Below, piece after piece: positions 45,555-52,783 of a stretch of 64,000 nt of DNA (its first letter is position 1; each line of letters starts with the position of its first letter). Source of the DNA: Acetobacter oryzoeni (GTDB lineage Bacteria; Pseudomonadota; Alphaproteobacteria; Acetobacterales; Acetobacteraceae); assembly GCF_004014775.2 (NCBI RefSeq), contig NZ_CP042808.1:2115001-2179000 (forward strand), read 5' to 3'. A program made the translations under genes and the position numbers. The notes beneath the pieces were generated by a model. That model was given only the letters and a program-made list of their open reading frames with translations, had not been told where the DNA came from and searched no databases.

Positions 45555-45953
45555 ATGAAAAAACAGGCAGAAACACTAGCTCAAGCTATAGAAGAGGCGA
45601 TTCAGTCGCGTGATCTGTCCGCGCGCGTAGCTAGTTTGAAGGCTGGCTTAAGTGAATCGGCCATTAAGCATATCTTAAGAGGAACCAGCGGCAGCCCTAA
45701 GGTGGACACCCTCGCTCGGATTGCTCATTCGAACAACATTCCTTTTTTCGTTTCTTTTGATGCTCATGGGTTTATCCCCGGAGACATGGAGAGAGATGGC
45801 TCTCATCTTGTTCCTTCTCCGAACACGTCTGCGCAAACTCTCGATAATGCCGAGGAGGCTGCTTGGCTCGGGCTCTGGCGCGACATGAACGAGAAACAAA
45901 GGCGGATGGCGCTTGCCCTGATACAGGCCGCCATCGATACCGATGCTGCTTAA
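45555..45953 (+). CDS. CI-like prophage repressor without peptidase domain
   Basis: 132 residues. N-terminal HTH (ARVASLKAGLSESAIKHILRGTSGSPKVDTLARIA), then a Pro/Ser linker and a short C-terminal helix (EEAAWLGLWRDMNEKQRRMALALI) for dimerisation. No S24/LexA-type Ser-Lys dyad, so it is not expected to be cleaved after SOS. No ribosome site; the ATG directly follows O3, with CATAAT ending seven bases upstream, so a leaderless mRNA like that of lambda cI from pRM is likely. Confidence 0.75.
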   Translation: MKKQAETLAQAIEEAIQSRDLSARVASLKAGLSESAIKHILRGTSGSPKVDTLARIAHSNNIPFFVSFDAHGFIPGDMERDGSHLVPSPNTSAQTLDNAEEAAWLGLWRDMNEKQRRMALALIQAAIDTDAA

Positions 45954-46073
45954 CTCCTCGCTAGTGATTCTGTGTGCCCGTACCATGTGGCGAGTATGAC
46001 AGAACGAAACGTGAACGGCAAGACAGACAAGCAACGATATGAAGCTATATATTAAAAATATAGGAAGAAATAC

Positions 46074-46343
46074 ATGAATGATGATTTAAGTAAAATGAAA
46101 AGAGCATATGAATCAGCATCAAAAATAGAAGATGAAAATATCAGAGAAGTATTAGGGGAGATTGCGTTATCAATGTGCCAACTGGCAATAGTAGTTCGAG
46201 CACATAACTCAAGCATTTCAACAATTCTTTCAGAAATGGATGTAGATCATAGAGAATTATTTTCAATGACAAATGAAATGACTAACGATATTGAAACCGG
46301 GATGAAAGAACTGGCTGCAAAATTGTGGAAAGTTTCTGAATAA
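46074..46343 (+). CDS. lysogenic-region protein A, helical
   Basis: 89 residues, ATG 46074 with AGGAAG upstream. Wholly helical and coiled-coil-like, acidic, with AT-rich codons unlike its neighbours, which suggests recent acquisition. It lies behind the repressor gene and is coupled (TAATG) to the membrane protein gene that follows. Possible superinfection exclusion partner; inference only. Confidence 0.55.
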   Translation: MNDDLSKMKRAYESASKIEDENIREVLGEIALSMCQLAIVVRAHNSSISTILSEMDVDHRELFSMTNEMTNDIETGMKELAAKLWKVSE

Positions 46344-46783
46344 TGGACGCTGCAATAGATCGCACTGAAGAAATAAAGCGCAAATTCTCGAAGGTGTCGG
46401 AAGCCATAGATAAGATATCTTCCTCTAGTCTTGACGGTGGTGGTGGGCCGCCCCATGATTCAGATATGGAACGTCGAGTAACCAGACTTGAAGATAAAAT
46501 GGATGGCGTTCAGGTCACCTTGAATGCCATACAGATAACTCTTGCTGAAATGCGTGCCAGCATGGCTACGAAAGATGATATTTCATCTATCCGCGCTGAT
46601 CTTTCTCCCATCAGGGCCGACATATCATCCATCAAAGCTTCACTAGAAGGAAAAGCTTCTGCTTCATCTGTGTCTGAACTTAAAGGAAGAATTGATTCGC
46701 TTCCTGGTATCGCAAAAATTTCCGCAGTTGTTGCCTTAATAGGGGCTGCCCTAAAATATCTTCCTGGGATATTTAGTCACTAA
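46343..46783 (+). CDS. lysogenic-region protein B, coiled coil with C-terminal membrane anchor
   Basis: 146 residues. A Gly/Pro linker near residue 35, then a heptad-rich helix with the repeated pattern DDISSIRADLSPIRADISSIKASLEG, and a C-terminal hydrophobic anchor (ISAVVALIGAALKYLPGIF). Anchored inward by its tail. The same build is seen in phage proteins that block DNA entry or regulate lysis. Shares one base with gene A. Confidence 0.55.
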   Translation: MDAAIDRTEEIKRKFSKVSEAIDKISSSSLDGGGGPPHDSDMERRVTRLEDKMDGVQVTLNAIQITLAEMRASMATKDDISSIRADLSPIRADISSIKASLEGKASASSVSELKGRIDSLPGIAKISAVVALIGAALKYLPGIFSH

Positions 46784-46815
46784 TTAACTACTCCCCCTCA
46801 ACCCCGGCCTAACTA

Positions 46816-46846
46816 GCAGGGATTTTTGCCCAATCCCTGCCCTTTT
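46816..46846 (+). terminator. terminator of the repressor operon
   Basis: GCAGGGATT and AATCCCTGC form a 9-bp stem with a 7-base loop, followed by CCTTTTC. Confidence 0.7.
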
Positions 46847-46910
46847 CTCGCCCAAGCGCGGGCAAAGTCACCTGCCAACCTCCTCTTATCCAATAAGAGG
46901 ACAAGGTCAG

Positions 46911-47024
46911 ATGAAACGCATTTCCTACTACGTGATCGACATTACCAGACAGGCTTTCTCACTCCTGTCTGTGTCTAGATGGTTCGGCGTGGAGCGCATG
47001 ATGGCTTACGCTCCACGGCATTAA
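46911..47024 (+). CDS. 37-codon ORF between two terminators
   Basis: ATG 46911 with AAGG upstream. Peptide with mixed hydrophobic and Arg residues (YYVIDITRQAFSLLSVSRWFG). The hairpin CCTCTTAT-CCA-ATAAGAGG at 46881-46899 lies just upstream and includes part of an AGAGGA ribosome-site candidate, so translation may be controlled. Could instead be part of a short regulatory RNA. Confidence 0.35.
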   Translation: MKRISYYVIDITRQAFSLLSVSRWFGVERMMAYAPRH

Positions 47025-47037
47025 TCTAAGCTCATTT

Positions 47038-47071
47038 TATCCCGCCCCAAATTCGGAGCGGGATATTTTTT
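47038..47071 (+). terminator. intrinsic terminator before the right operon
   Basis: TATCCCGC and GCGGGATA (8-bp stem, 12-base loop), then TTTTT. It insulates the right operon's promoter from upstream transcription. Confidence 0.75.
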
Positions 47072-47080
47072 ATCTAAAAT

Positions 47081-47130
47081 GGGACATTTTTGTCCTTGCG
47101 CCACGATTCATAATGAGACATATATGACCC
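47081..47130 (+). promoter_or_regulatory. second operator pair (O4, O5) of the right operon
   Basis: GGGACATTTTTGTCCT at 47081-47096 and GAGACATATATGACCC at 47115-47130 fit the O1-O3 consensus (O5 with two changes) and start 34 bp apart, the spacing of O1-O2. O5 holds a TATATG -10-like box. This is the left-operator counterpart controlling the genes from 47155 on. Confidence 0.65.
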
Positions 47131-47154
47131 ATCACGAACGAAAGGTGATGGGCG

Positions 47155-48039
47155 ATGGAACAGACACAGACGGTCGAGCAGAAGGCTCCCGCAAAGAAAT
47201 ACGAACTCACTGACGAAACAACAAAGTCATGGGATGGCCGCACGCTGCACCGCATCCGTGCATTGGTTGCGATCGCATCCATTGGCGTAGCTGCTGGTGA
47301 TCTGGGCGGGTTTATTGAAGCAGAAACCAACCTAGAGCAGTCCGGCAATGCTTGGGTGTCCGGCAATGCTCGGGTGTTCGGCAATGCTCGGGTGTTCGGC
47401 AATGCTTGGGTGTCCGGCAATGCTCGGGTGTCCGGCAATGCTCGGGTGTTCGGCAATGCTTGGGTGTCCGGCAATGCTCGGGTGTTCGGCAATGCTTGGG
47501 TGTCCGGCAATGCTCGGGTGTCCGGCAATGCTTGGGTGTCCGGCAATGCTCGGGTGTCCGGCAATGCTTGGGTGTCCGGCAATGCTCGGGTGTTCGGCAA
47601 TGCTTGGGTGTTCGGCAATGCTCGGGTGTCCGGCAATGCTCGGGTGTTCGGCGATGCTGAGGTGTCCGGCAATGCTCGGGTGTTCGGCGATGCTTGGGTG
47701 TTCGGCAATGCTCGGGTGTCCGGCAATGCTCGGGTGTCCGGCGATGCTGATGTGTCCGGCAATGCTCGGGTGTTCGGCGATGCTGAGGTGTCCTTAAGCA
47801 TTCACGTTGGCTGGTTCTCACATGTTGGTTCTGAAAATGGCACCCTCACCTATTCCCGCGCCAAGGATGGCGGCATTCACACAAATCGCGGGTGTTTTGA
47901 TGGAACTCTTGATGAATTCGAGAGCGCAGTAAAGAGGCGCCACGGCGATAATCAGATCGGTAAAGAATACGCGCTGCTCATTGAGTTTATCCGTTTACGC
48001 ACTTCCTCTTGGCAGGCTGTCGAGCAGGAGGATGCATAA
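47155..48039 (+). CDS. left-handed beta-helix repeat protein
   Basis: 294 residues; AAGGTGATGG before the ATG. The N-terminal domain (KYELTDETTKSWDGRTLHRIRALV, GDLGGFIEAETNL) is a recurring start of phage-encoded hexapeptide-repeat proteins. Residues 63-212 are 25 perfect hexapeptides of type (S/F)G(N/D)A(R/W)V, the code of a left-handed beta-helix. The C-terminal domain is 80 residues, charged. First gene under O4/O5, so an immediate-early product. Role unknown; an inhibitor or DNA-mimic is conceivable, the latter unlikely because the repeats are not acidic. Confidence 0.7.
   Translation: MEQTQTVEQKAPAKKYELTDETTKSWDGRTLHRIRALVAIASIGVAAGDLGGFIEAETNLEQSGNAWVSGNARVFGNARVFGNAWVSGNARVSGNARVFGNAWVSGNARVFGNAWVSGNARVSGNAWVSGNARVSGNAWVSGNARVFGNAWVFGNARVSGNARVFGDAEVSGNARVFGDAWVFGNARVSGNARVSGDADVSGNARVFGDAEVSLSIHVGWFSHVGSENGTLTYSRAKDGGIHTNRGCFDGTLDEFESAVKRRHGDNQIGKEYALLIEFIRLRTSSWQAVEQEDA
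47341..47790 (+). repeat. 25 tandem 18-bp repeats (coding minisatellite)
   Basis: Units of the type TCCGGCAATGCTCGGGTG with T/C changes that switch Ser/Phe and Arg/Trp; later units have GAT (Asp) for AAT and GAG/GAT for the Arg codon. Every unit is exactly 18 bases, so gain or loss keeps the frame. First 17 units are nearly pure; the last eight have diverged more. Confidence 0.9.
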
Positions 48040-48329
48040 TGAAGATGCAAAAGGCCGATTGGCGCGTTCTGGAAAAGGCCAGTAAGCGAGAAATTAGCAT
48101 TATCGGAGCGTTTGGTGACGGGAAATCTGTCGATATAAAATTCGATGGCTTTGATCGCCGCGGCATCATTGAACGCAATATTGCGCGCGGATTCATCATG
48201 CCCGGTGAATACTTCAACAAATACAAAATAACTAAAGCTGGATCTGATGAATTGGATAGGCATTTCCGCGCCATCCAAGAACGAAAGAAATCACGCGAAG
48301 AAAAACGCAAAAAGAAAGGCGCTGCATAA
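48039..48329 (+). CDS. small winged-helix-like protein
   Basis: 96 residues from ATG 48039, which shares a base with the upstream stop; AGGAGG eight bases before. Helix-strand pattern ending YKITKAGSDELDRHFRA resembles a winged-helix domain; the tail is Lys/Arg rich. Possibly DNA-binding. Confidence 0.55.
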   Translation: MKMQKADWRVLEKASKREISIIGAFGDGKSVDIKFDGFDRRGIIERNIARGFIMPGEYFNKYKITKAGSDELDRHFRAIQERKKSREEKRKKKGAA

Positions 48330-48565
48330 TGTCCGGCACAATCCATAAAGACGGCATCCCCGAACGCATCGGAAGCGGTGCGCGGGATGTATGTGACTGG
48401 TTGCAGTTTACGGCGCTGGGGCAGTTGCTCTGTCTGGCTGTGTTTTTCTACGGCTTGTTCGCGCTCATCGTTCTCACGGAACCGGGCCGCAAAATAGCTG
48501 AATACCTGATCGAGTTGGTCGTCATGATTGGCTGCAATCTGTTCGGCGCTCCCTACCCCTACTGA
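48329..48565 (+). CDS. small membrane protein
   Basis: 78 residues; shares one base with the upstream stop. Two hydrophobic stretches (LGQLLCLAVFFYGLFALIV and IAEYLIELVVMIGCNLFG), so a helical hairpin in the inner membrane. Unknown role. Confidence 0.55.
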   Translation: MSGTIHKDGIPERIGSGARDVCDWLQFTALGQLLCLAVFFYGLFALIVLTEPGRKIAEYLIELVVMIGCNLFGAPYPY

Positions 48566-48643
48566 TGCCGCAATGTTTCCCGCTGTCCGCAGCGGGTTGC
48601 ATGGCCGCATTGGCCGAATGTTTCTCCATGCTAGGAGTAGAAA

Positions 48644-48964
48644 ATGGCTTACACGAACAAGGCATACGCAAACGCCGTGCGTGATGGCATGTTTAATACG
48701 GATGATGTGCCGGCGCATGTAGCGCGTGAAATACGCGAATATGAAGCGGCAATAGATCAGCACAGCCAGATCGTCATGCGCATGCGGCGGGATGAGTTTT
48801 CAGACCGTGATTTTGCAGACACGATGATCGAATACTCAGAAGAAGCTATCGGCGATATGGTCTGCGCAGTGCGTGAACTACGCGAAAAGCGGAAGGAAAG
48901 CATTAAGTCTGCTGCCCTGTCGCATAATGACGACATGCGCAAAGTTGCGGAGTGTGCGGCATGA
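48644..48964 (+). CDS. small hypothetical early protein
   Basis: 106 residues, helical and charged, with ribosome site AGGAG upstream of the ATG at 48644. Preceded by an 80-base gap with inverted Cs/Gs (CCCGCTGTCCGCAGCGGG, a hairpin at about 48577-48594). No family recognised. Confidence 0.5.
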   Translation: MAYTNKAYANAVRDGMFNTDDVPAHVAREIREYEAAIDQHSQIVMRMRRDEFSDRDFADTMIEYSEEAIGDMVCAVRELREKRKESIKSAALSHNDDMRKVAECAA

Positions 48965-49155
48965 GCGTGTGGAATGAACACGAAGCAGTCGTGCACTCAC
49001 TTCTCCTGCAACATGTCCCAGATGATAAACGCGACATGGCAATGAAAGCACTTTCCAACCTGACACGCGAATACGTGCGGCTGGAATTGCAAAACCGCGA
49101 TGCCATGGAGGCCGTGCGGCACGTGCATCCGTTTCGTGCTCTGGAGGTTGCGTGA
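48961..49155 (+). CDS. small hypothetical early protein
   Basis: 64 residues from ATG 48961 (ATGA overlap). Helical, with VHSLLLQHVPDDKRDMAMKALSNL. The end overlaps the next gene's start by one base. No family recognised. Confidence 0.5.
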   Translation: MSVWNEHEAVVHSLLLQHVPDDKRDMAMKALSNLTREYVRLELQNRDAMEAVRHVHPFRALEVA

Positions 49156-49613
49156 TGGATGCCGTTCTCGCAACCCTCAATAGAGCGCACGCTGATTACA
49201 TGCGCGAAGCCATGAAGGCGTGGAACGATCAGATCATCGCGTCTAGGGCGGAAGGGGCCAATACAGATGCATGCGCCCTTGAGGCTATTGGGGCGGCTGA
49301 GGATCTGGTGCGTAAGGCAAAGATGGCAGCAGAGCTTCTGCGGTCAGAACTCGCAAAGACGATGCAGCAGGACGGCGTAACAGGTTTCCAGTCTGATAAC
49401 TGGAAGGCCAGCCTGCGTGAGCGGTTGCCGGAGCCAATGGTCACGGATGAAAAGGCACTTCAAGCCGCCCATCCCGAACTTTGGAAGCCGCAGCCGGATA
49501 AGTTCCAAACCACAGAAATGAAGAAACTGGCCCGGAAGCAGGATTTGCCCGGCGTCACAATGAGCAATGGCGGCGCTCCCGTTTTGGTTGTTAGCGCCCG
49601 GAAGGATGGTTGA
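49155..49613 (+). CDS. Gp157-like phage protein
   Basis: 152 residues from ATG 49155 (TGATG). N-terminal long helix, then RSELAKTMQQDGVTGFQSDNWKAS and RLPEPMVTDEKALQAAHPELW, which follow the siphovirus Gp157 family pattern, linked with nucleic-acid protection and often placed directly before RecT or SSB genes. Same place here. Confidence 0.65.
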   Translation: MDAVLATLNRAHADYMREAMKAWNDQIIASRAEGANTDACALEAIGAAEDLVRKAKMAAELLRSELAKTMQQDGVTGFQSDNWKASLRERLPEPMVTDEKALQAAHPELWKPQPDKFQTTEMKKLARKQDLPGVTMSNGGAPVLVVSARKDG

Positions 49614-49614
49614 A

Positions 49615-50448
49615 ATGAGTAATGCACTGACAGCGACAGGCGGCTTTGCAATTGATGGGATGCAAGGAGCTATGAAGCTGGCTACGGCTATGGCGTCTGC
49701 AAAGATGGTGCCACAGCATTTGCAAGGGAGCCCGGGCGATTGCCTTATGGTTATTGAGCAAGCGATGCGCTGGCAGATGTCACCCTTTGCTGTAGCTCAG
49801 GCTACCGCCGTTGTGCGTGGAAAGATGTGTTTCGAAGGTAAGCTGGTCGCAGCGGCTATCCAGACGAGTGGAATACTTGAGGGGCGTCTGCGCTACGATT
49901 TTGAAGGAGACGGAGAAAATCGGAAGGTGATCTGCTCGGGGCATATCCGTGGAGAAAGCAAAGAGCGGACGGTTGAGGTCACTCTTGAGGGTGCCAAGAC
50001 AAACAACGAATGGTGGACAAAAACCCCCGACCAGATGCTGGCATATCATGCAGCGCGGGTGTGGGCTCGGCGGCATGCTCCAGAGGTCATGCTGGGTGTT
50101 TATTCTCCTGATGAATTTGATGAGCCTCGCAACCAGCGGGAAGCAATAGATGTGACTCCTGATGCGCACGCAACCCCGACACCCCCCGTCCAGCGCGAAC
50201 TGACGGAAGAAGAGCGCCACGAACGATACGTCGCACTATATACACGACGCGCCAACACATGCACAAATACGGAATGCTGTGATGGTCTATGGAAGGCGTG
50301 GGATGAGAAGATTGACCAGGCGCGCGAAATGGGGAAACCAATACCCCCTGGAACAGTTGACGCCGTTCGGAATATTATCTCGGAACGCATAGAGGCTTTC
50401 AAGGAAAAGGCCTACACAAACGCACCCGTTGATGGAGTGCCGGCATGA
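49615..50448 (+). CDS. recT: RecT-family single-strand annealing protein
   Basis: 277 residues from ATG 49615 with GGATGG upstream; the upstream extension overlaps the preceding gene. RecT core: CLMVIEQAMRWQMSPFAVAQA, VVRGKMCFEGKLVAAAI, then KTPDQMLAYHAARVWARRHAPEVMLGVYS with the conserved Tyr and Arg. It anneals complementary strands for phage recombination. The C-terminal 80 residues are charged. Partner exonuclease could be the DnaQ-like protein next to it, though that is a proofreading-type rather than RecE-type enzyme. Confidence 0.88.
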   Translation: MSNALTATGGFAIDGMQGAMKLATAMASAKMVPQHLQGSPGDCLMVIEQAMRWQMSPFAVAQATAVVRGKMCFEGKLVAAAIQTSGILEGRLRYDFEGDGENRKVICSGHIRGESKERTVEVTLEGAKTNNEWWTKTPDQMLAYHAARVWARRHAPEVMLGVYSPDEFDEPRNQREAIDVTPDAHATPTPPVQRELTEEERHERYVALYTRRANTCTNTECCDGLWKAWDEKIDQAREMGKPIPPGTVDAVRNIISERIEAFKEKAYTNAPVDGVPA

Positions 50449-51035
50449 TCCTCTTTTTTGATACGGAGACTACAGGCCTACCCGACCGGTACACTCCCCT
50501 CAATTCCGACCGGCAGCCGCATTGCGTGCAGCTTGCGGCCCTGCTGACAGAAGATGATGGAACGGAACGCGCAAGTCTGAACCTGATCGTTCACCCTGAT
50601 GGGTGGACGATACCGGAAGCAGCGGCAAGGGTTCATGGCATCACAACGGAGATGGCTCAGCGTTGCGGTGTGCGTGAAGCAATCGCAGCCGCGGCCTTCT
50701 ATGATCTGACCAAAAAGGCCGACCTTCTAGTCGCGCACAATATCAAATTCGATGTGCAGATCATCGACATTATGTTTGCGCGTGTGCCGCGTGGATGGCG
50801 TCTGCTGGGCGAGAAGTTCTGCACGATGGATGCAGCTGCCCCGCTGGTGAACCTGCCGCCAACAGAACGCATGATCGCTGCCGGCATCGACAAGCCCAAA
50901 GCACCGAAGCTGGAAGAATGCATCAAGCATTTCTTCAATGAAGAACTGATAGGCGCACATGATGCAATGGTAGATGTTCGAGCCTGCGCTCGTCTGTTCT
51001 TCCATCTGCGGGATGTAAAAGGAGCCGCAGCATGA
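50445..51035 (+). CDS. DnaQ-like DEDDh 3'-5' exonuclease
   Basis: 196 residues. Exo I: FFDTETTGLP (Asp6, Glu8); Exo II: LVAHNIKFDVQII; Exo III: IGAHDAMVDVRACA with His and Asp, giving the DEDDh set. It would degrade single strands or proofread during phage DNA synthesis or recombination. Overlaps recT by four bases. Confidence 0.85.
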   Translation: MILFFDTETTGLPDRYTPLNSDRQPHCVQLAALLTEDDGTERASLNLIVHPDGWTIPEAAARVHGITTEMAQRCGVREAIAAAAFYDLTKKADLLVAHNIKFDVQIIDIMFARVPRGWRLLGEKFCTMDAAAPLVNLPPTERMIAAGIDKPKAPKLEECIKHFFNEELIGAHDAMVDVRACARLFFHLRDVKGAAA

Positions 51036-51373
51036 CCAAAAAACTAAAAATCCTCGGCCCCTACACGCCAGATCATGACGGGCCGTATGCGTGGATTACA
51101 GGACATCCGAAACTATGCGTTGTCCACTCTGTTGTGGATAATGTGGCATTTATTACAGTGCTGGGGGAAAGGAATACGTTTACCTGCAATACTTTTGCCT
51201 GCTCTGTTGATTATATCAGGAATGCCGAGGAAGTCCCCGAAGCGCGGGAGTTTTGGGTGCTTGGTGGGCTTATCTTTTTAAACAAAGGAGAGGCCACCCG
51301 CATACATGACAATGCTATGCCAAGATCAGAATTAATCCACGTCCGCGAAGTGCTGCCGGGAGAAGGCGAATGA
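51032..51373 (+). CDS. hypothetical early protein
   Basis: 113 residues, mixed strands; ATGA-type overlap with the exonuclease gene. Start KKLKILGPYTPDHDGPYAWITGH and end VREVLPGEGE. No family recognised. Confidence 0.5.
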   Translation: MTKKLKILGPYTPDHDGPYAWITGHPKLCVVHSVVDNVAFITVLGERNTFTCNTFACSVDYIRNAEEVPEAREFWVLGGLIFLNKGEATRIHDNAMPRSELIHVREVLPGEGE

Positions 51374-51690
51374 CTAAGCCCCTCTCCATAGTTGGCTACA
51401 TCAACCCGCCGGTGGCAGACGCCCTACGCGACCCAACCAGCGGCATCAATGTTACGCAATTACGGGCAGAGCGTAATGGGCCTGTGTCAGCGCCGCTTGT
51501 TTTGAAGGCTGATGCGGATGCGGTGATTGCGCAGTTGCGCGATGCTCTTGAGGACGCAAAGAGATTTCATGAGGAGCAGGACAAAGCAATCTCCAAACAG
51601 CCACCGTCTGCACAGGGCCGGTGGCGCAGACATCAGCATCAAGAGCAGATCGAGAATATCGAAGAAGCCCTGAAAGGCCCGGAAGCATGA
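51370..51690 (+). CDS. hypothetical early protein
   Basis: 106 residues: beta-rich N-terminus (SIVGYINPPVADALRDP), then a helical half with DADAVIAQLRDALEDAKRFHEEQD. ATGA-type overlap with both neighbours. No family recognised, although similar short proteins are common in phage early operons. Confidence 0.5.
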   Translation: MTKPLSIVGYINPPVADALRDPTSGINVTQLRAERNGPVSAPLVLKADADAVIAQLRDALEDAKRFHEEQDKAISKQPPSAQGRWRRHQHQEQIENIEEALKGPEA

Positions 51691-51863
51691 GTGAGGAACT
51701 GAAAAGCTGCCCGTTTTGTGGGAGTAGAGAGATTTCGACACCACACCCTAGTGACTTCAATACGTGGGTACACTGCTTAATCTGCATGGCCGAGGGACCA
51801 GTAAAAGATACCGCCCATGCAGCCATCGCCGCATGGAACACCCGCGCAGGAGAGAAGGCGTGA
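51687..51863 (+). CDS. Lar-like restriction alleviation zinc-ribbon protein
   Basis: 58 residues from ATG 51687 (ATGA overlap). Two Cys pairs, CPFCGS and CLICMAEG, and the closing AAIAAWNTRA, the full pattern of the Lar family. Lar of Rac prophage modulates type I restriction-modification. Many phage members are annotated this way without test. Confidence 0.75.
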   Translation: MSEELKSCPFCGSREISTPHPSDFNTWVHCLICMAEGPVKDTAHAAIAAWNTRAGEKA

Positions 51864-52003
51864 GAAGTTTTGCAAGGGCGCTGGCTCTTATTTCCCTAAT
51901 GGCTGGTATGGTTGTTTTGATAATGAACGGACACAGCAAGGAAGCATTAGAAATCGGAAGCGGTGCATGCCTCTTTGTTATTTTTTGCGGTATGCCGATA
52001 TGA
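51860..52003 (+). CDS. 47-residue membrane protein
   Basis: GTG 51860 with AGGAG upstream; overlaps the Lar-like stop by four bases. Two hydrophobic stretches separated by a short polar loop with Asn-Gly-His. Unknown. Confidence 0.5.
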   Translation: MRSFARALALISLMAGMVVLIMNGHSKEALEIGSGACLFVIFCGMPI

Positions 52004-52533
52004 CCACCCAAAACTGGCCCGACCCAACGCGCCCCGGCGTGCCTATGTTTCCAGAGCGGGATGGTTGGCATTGGCTGTCAAACAAACCCAATGAGACCCC
52101 GTTCCCGGCTGAATGGACGCATGAAGACTATTCAGACGCTGAAACGGAATGGTTCTGGGATATGGGAGAAGAACCGGAAGAAGCTCATGAAATGGCTGGG
52201 CTTTACTATCATGGCCCGTGCCCATTTCCTGACAAGAAAAATATAGCACTATCCAACATCGAAACTCTGACTGATAGGGCGCGAAAAAATATCGTTGCCG
52301 CAAGTGGAGCTAGAAAAATGGCAAAGGCACTTTCTCCAATTCTTGATGATATTGATGCAGAAGTTGCAACCATACGTGACCAAAACTCCATCCTCACCCC
52401 TACGCAGATAAACGGAATGCTGGCGGCGGAACGGGAGCGGTGCATCTCGGCATGCGAAGATGAAGGCAAAGCCTTTGAAAGCCCTGAATATGCTGGCGGA
52501 AAATCCAATGCGTTGGGAGGGGTTGATGGGTGA
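52000..52533 (+). CDS. hypothetical early protein, acidic
   Basis: 177 residues from ATG 52000, overlapping the stop of the preceding gene. N-terminal half rich in Trp, Pro, Glu (DGWHWLSNKP, ETEWFWDMGEEPEEAHEMAG); C-terminal half helical. No family recognised. Confidence 0.5.
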   Translation: MTTQNWPDPTRPGVPMFPERDGWHWLSNKPNETPFPAEWTHEDYSDAETEWFWDMGEEPEEAHEMAGLYYHGPCPFPDKKNIALSNIETLTDRARKNIVAASGARKMAKALSPILDDIDAEVATIRDQNSILTPTQINGMLAAERERCISACEDEGKAFESPEYAGGKSNALGGVDG

Positions 52534-52783
52534 GACGCTCGCACCTGTGCGGCGCAGGGTTATGGGGGCTAGTGAAGCTGCTGAATATTTGGGAATATCA
52601 GAAACTAATTTCAGAATGCTGGCAAGAAATGAAATACCAGCGGTTCAGATAAGCCAGAACAGAAAGGTCTGGCTTATTGATGATCTTGATTCCTACCTAT
52701 CAGCCAAAGCTGGACGCTCTGTTTCTCCACATAATGGCAATGAATGGGATAGCCTGTGCCGCCGCTTAACCTCAAATTCGTAA
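52526..52783 (+). CDS. excisionase-like helix-turn-helix protein
   Basis: 85 residues from ATG 52526 with GAGGGG upstream. MerR/AlpA-like HTH (MGASEAAEYLGISETNFRMLARN, then AVQISQNRKVWLIDDLDSYL). It overlaps the integrase start by 28 bases; an HTH of this type before an integrase is usually the recombination directionality factor. Confidence 0.7.
   Translation: MGETLAPVRRRVMGASEAAEYLGISETNFRMLARNEIPAVQISQNRKVWLIDDLDSYLSAKAGRSVSPHNGNEWDSLCRRLTSNS

Noticed and set aside
47341..47790. Tandem repeat array as a CRISPR
   Set aside because: Units are 18 bp, directly adjacent with no unique spacers, and keep one reading frame; no cas genes are near.
47312..47821. Long open frames on the minus strand and in other plus frames across the 18-bp repeat array
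   Set aside because: They are made only of the repeat read in another frame (for example repeated MLGCPA or RTPEHC units), lack ribosome sites and end soon after the array. The frame with unique N- and C-terminal domains is the real one.
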